From positions 1 to 36,231 of the forward strand of contig JAGLMD010000008.1 of the NCBI GenBank assembly GCA_023140175.1: 36,231 bases of DNA, read 5' to 3'. Shown here piece after piece: positions 35,514 to 36,231 of this stretch; within the stretch, counting starts at the first letter, position 1; every line of letters begins with the position of its first letter. The position numbers and the translations under genes are program-made. The notes beneath the pieces are model-generated. The model searched no databases, had not been told where the DNA came from, and worked only from the letters and a program-made list of their open reading frames with translations. This DNA comes from Nanobdellota archaeon. Lineage in GTDB: Archaea; Nanobdellota; Nanobdellia; Woesearchaeales; WJIZ01.

Positions 35514-36231
35514 TGGTTGGAGCTACAACAGGAGCAGGTGCAGGATTGCAAGTTAGGGGTGGCATAGATACATCTATGATTGAACGTGGCTTTGACCGGG
35601 TGCGCCAGAGTTTTGATGGTGTAAAAAGCCAGGCAAAATCATTCACTTCTGATATAGTAAGAATGGATCTTGCATCAGGAAGATTAGTCAACAAACTTGC
35701 TCAAGTTGGAACTATAGGTACTTCTGCTATAATTGGTCTTGCGTCAAAAGCTCCTGCAGTTGCAGGATCTATCGCGAAGATGAGTGTTGAGTTTGACCGG
35801 TTGGCGAGGATATTAGGAACACAGTTCAAGTCAGAGTTTGAGACTGCATCAAATCTGTTCACCAAGTTTGTCAATTTTGTGCGGGATAATGAAGGTGTAG
35901 TAAAAGGTTTTGTTTTTGGAGCTACGGCTATAACTGGATTATCTGTAGCCAAATCATTTGTAAAATTATTGGGTACGGTTGTTGTTGGAAGTGGATTAAA
36001 AAAAGTAATAACCTTTTTAGGTGGTTTCACGAAAATTGCTGGATTAAATGCTGCCAAAAAGCTGATAACAACAATAGGGGCATTCATAGCTCCGGTAGGA
36101 CTGGCTACAATCCTTGGATCCATCACTGCGATAATAGCTGCAGGTGGGATAGGTTCTGTTATAGGTGAATATATCGGAGGGAAGACATATGAGAAAGGCG
36201 GTGTATCTGAAGATGTTGCCAGATGGATAAC
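35513..36231 (+). CDS. Tape measure protein, N-terminal part (continues at base 1)
   Basis: ATG 35513 overlaps the previous TAA. The frame stays open to the window end and continues in frame at 1-294, giving 288 residues in all. The N-terminus MVGATTGAGAGLQVRGGIDTS has the usual 'sigma'-type tape measure start and is followed by FDRVRQSFDGVKSQAKSFTSD and several hydrophobic Ala/Gly/Ile helices (VGTIGTSAIIGLASK; VFGATAITGLSVAK). By the usual 1.5 Angstrom per residue, the tail would be only about 43 nm, or other proteins also set its length. Confidence 0.75.
   Translation, partial: MVGATTGAGAGLQVRGGIDTSMIERGFDRVRQSFDGVKSQAKSFTSDIVRMDLASGRLVNKLAQVGTIGTSAIIGLASKAPAVAGSIAKMSVEFDRLARILGTQFKSEFETASNLFTKFVNFVRDNEGVVKGFVFGATAITGLSVAKSFVKLLGTVVVGSGLKKVITFLGGFTKIAGLNAAKKLITTIGAFIAPVGLATILGSITAIIAAGGIGSVIGEYIGGKTYEKGGVSEDVARWI
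36086..36231. repeat. Terminal direct repeat, right copy
   Basis: 146 bp identical to 1-146; it closes the circle within the tape measure gene. Confidence 0.95.

Noticed and set aside
35701-36126. 141-residue antisense ORF opposite the tape measure
   Set aside because: It mirrors the Ala/Gly-rich sense frame and has no ribosome binding site.
1-36231. Recoded stop codon (genetic code change)
   Set aside because: TAA, TGA and TAG are all used as ordinary stops at sensible gene ends, often overlapping the next start.

Overview
The window looks like the complete genome of a tailed virus (siphovirus-type Caudoviricetes) that infects an AT-rich archaeon. Bases 1-146 are repeated exactly at 36086-36231, and the tape-measure gene runs off the right end and resumes in frame at the left end. 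The molecule is therefore circular, or circularly permuted, with a unit length of about 36,085 bp. An archaeal host is inferred from three things: strong GGAGGTGAT-type ribosome binding sites 3-6 nt before most ATGs, TATA-box promoters, and a protein with a TFB-like cyclin module. Codon use is rich in AGA and ATA with standard stops. I cannot name the host more precisely. No integrase, polymerase, helicase or peptidoglycan-type endolysin is recognisable.

Layout. All genes but one small candidate run on the + strand. The virion-morphogenesis block starts at 17355: small terminase, an independently promoted PD-(D/E)XK-like nuclease, two tRNA-type genes, large terminase with a mini-intein, a portal-MuF fusion, a prohead protease-scaffold fusion, major capsid protein, a decoration-type protein, two signal-peptide fibre-like proteins, head-tail connectors, a gp10-like protein, major tail protein, tail chaperones joined by a predicted -1 frameshift, and a short tape measure. 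It continues at 1-3974 with a Dit-like protein, a tail hub/receptor-binding protein and two small membrane proteins.

Bases 3975-4787 are the only long non-operonic stretch. They hold a hairpin, a candidate divergent minus-strand mini-gene, clustered GTTATTAAT repeats and palindromes, and the early promoter. This is the best candidate for an origin and/or control switch. From 4788 to 17351 there is a dense run of some 40 very small early genes: at least ten zinc-ribbon microproteins, RHH and winged-helix DNA-binding proteins, an HD phosphohydrolase, a radical SAM enzyme, a membrane-anchored transglutaminase-like protein, and a cysteine-hexapeptide repeat protein.

Most notable observations: (1) four early genes seem to start at ATA or ATT, at the same spacing from a GAGG ribosome binding site used by their ATG-starting neighbours; (2) a 141-nt intergenic element at 11263-11403 folds on paper into nested helices plus a perfect 7-bp pseudoknot and matches no RNA family I know; (3) the tail-chaperone pair has an exact A AAA AAC slippery site; (4) the intein interrupts the Walker B region of the terminase; (5) tRNA-like genes have odd anticodon arms; (6) two virus genes inside the head-tail operon encode exported fibre-like proteins.
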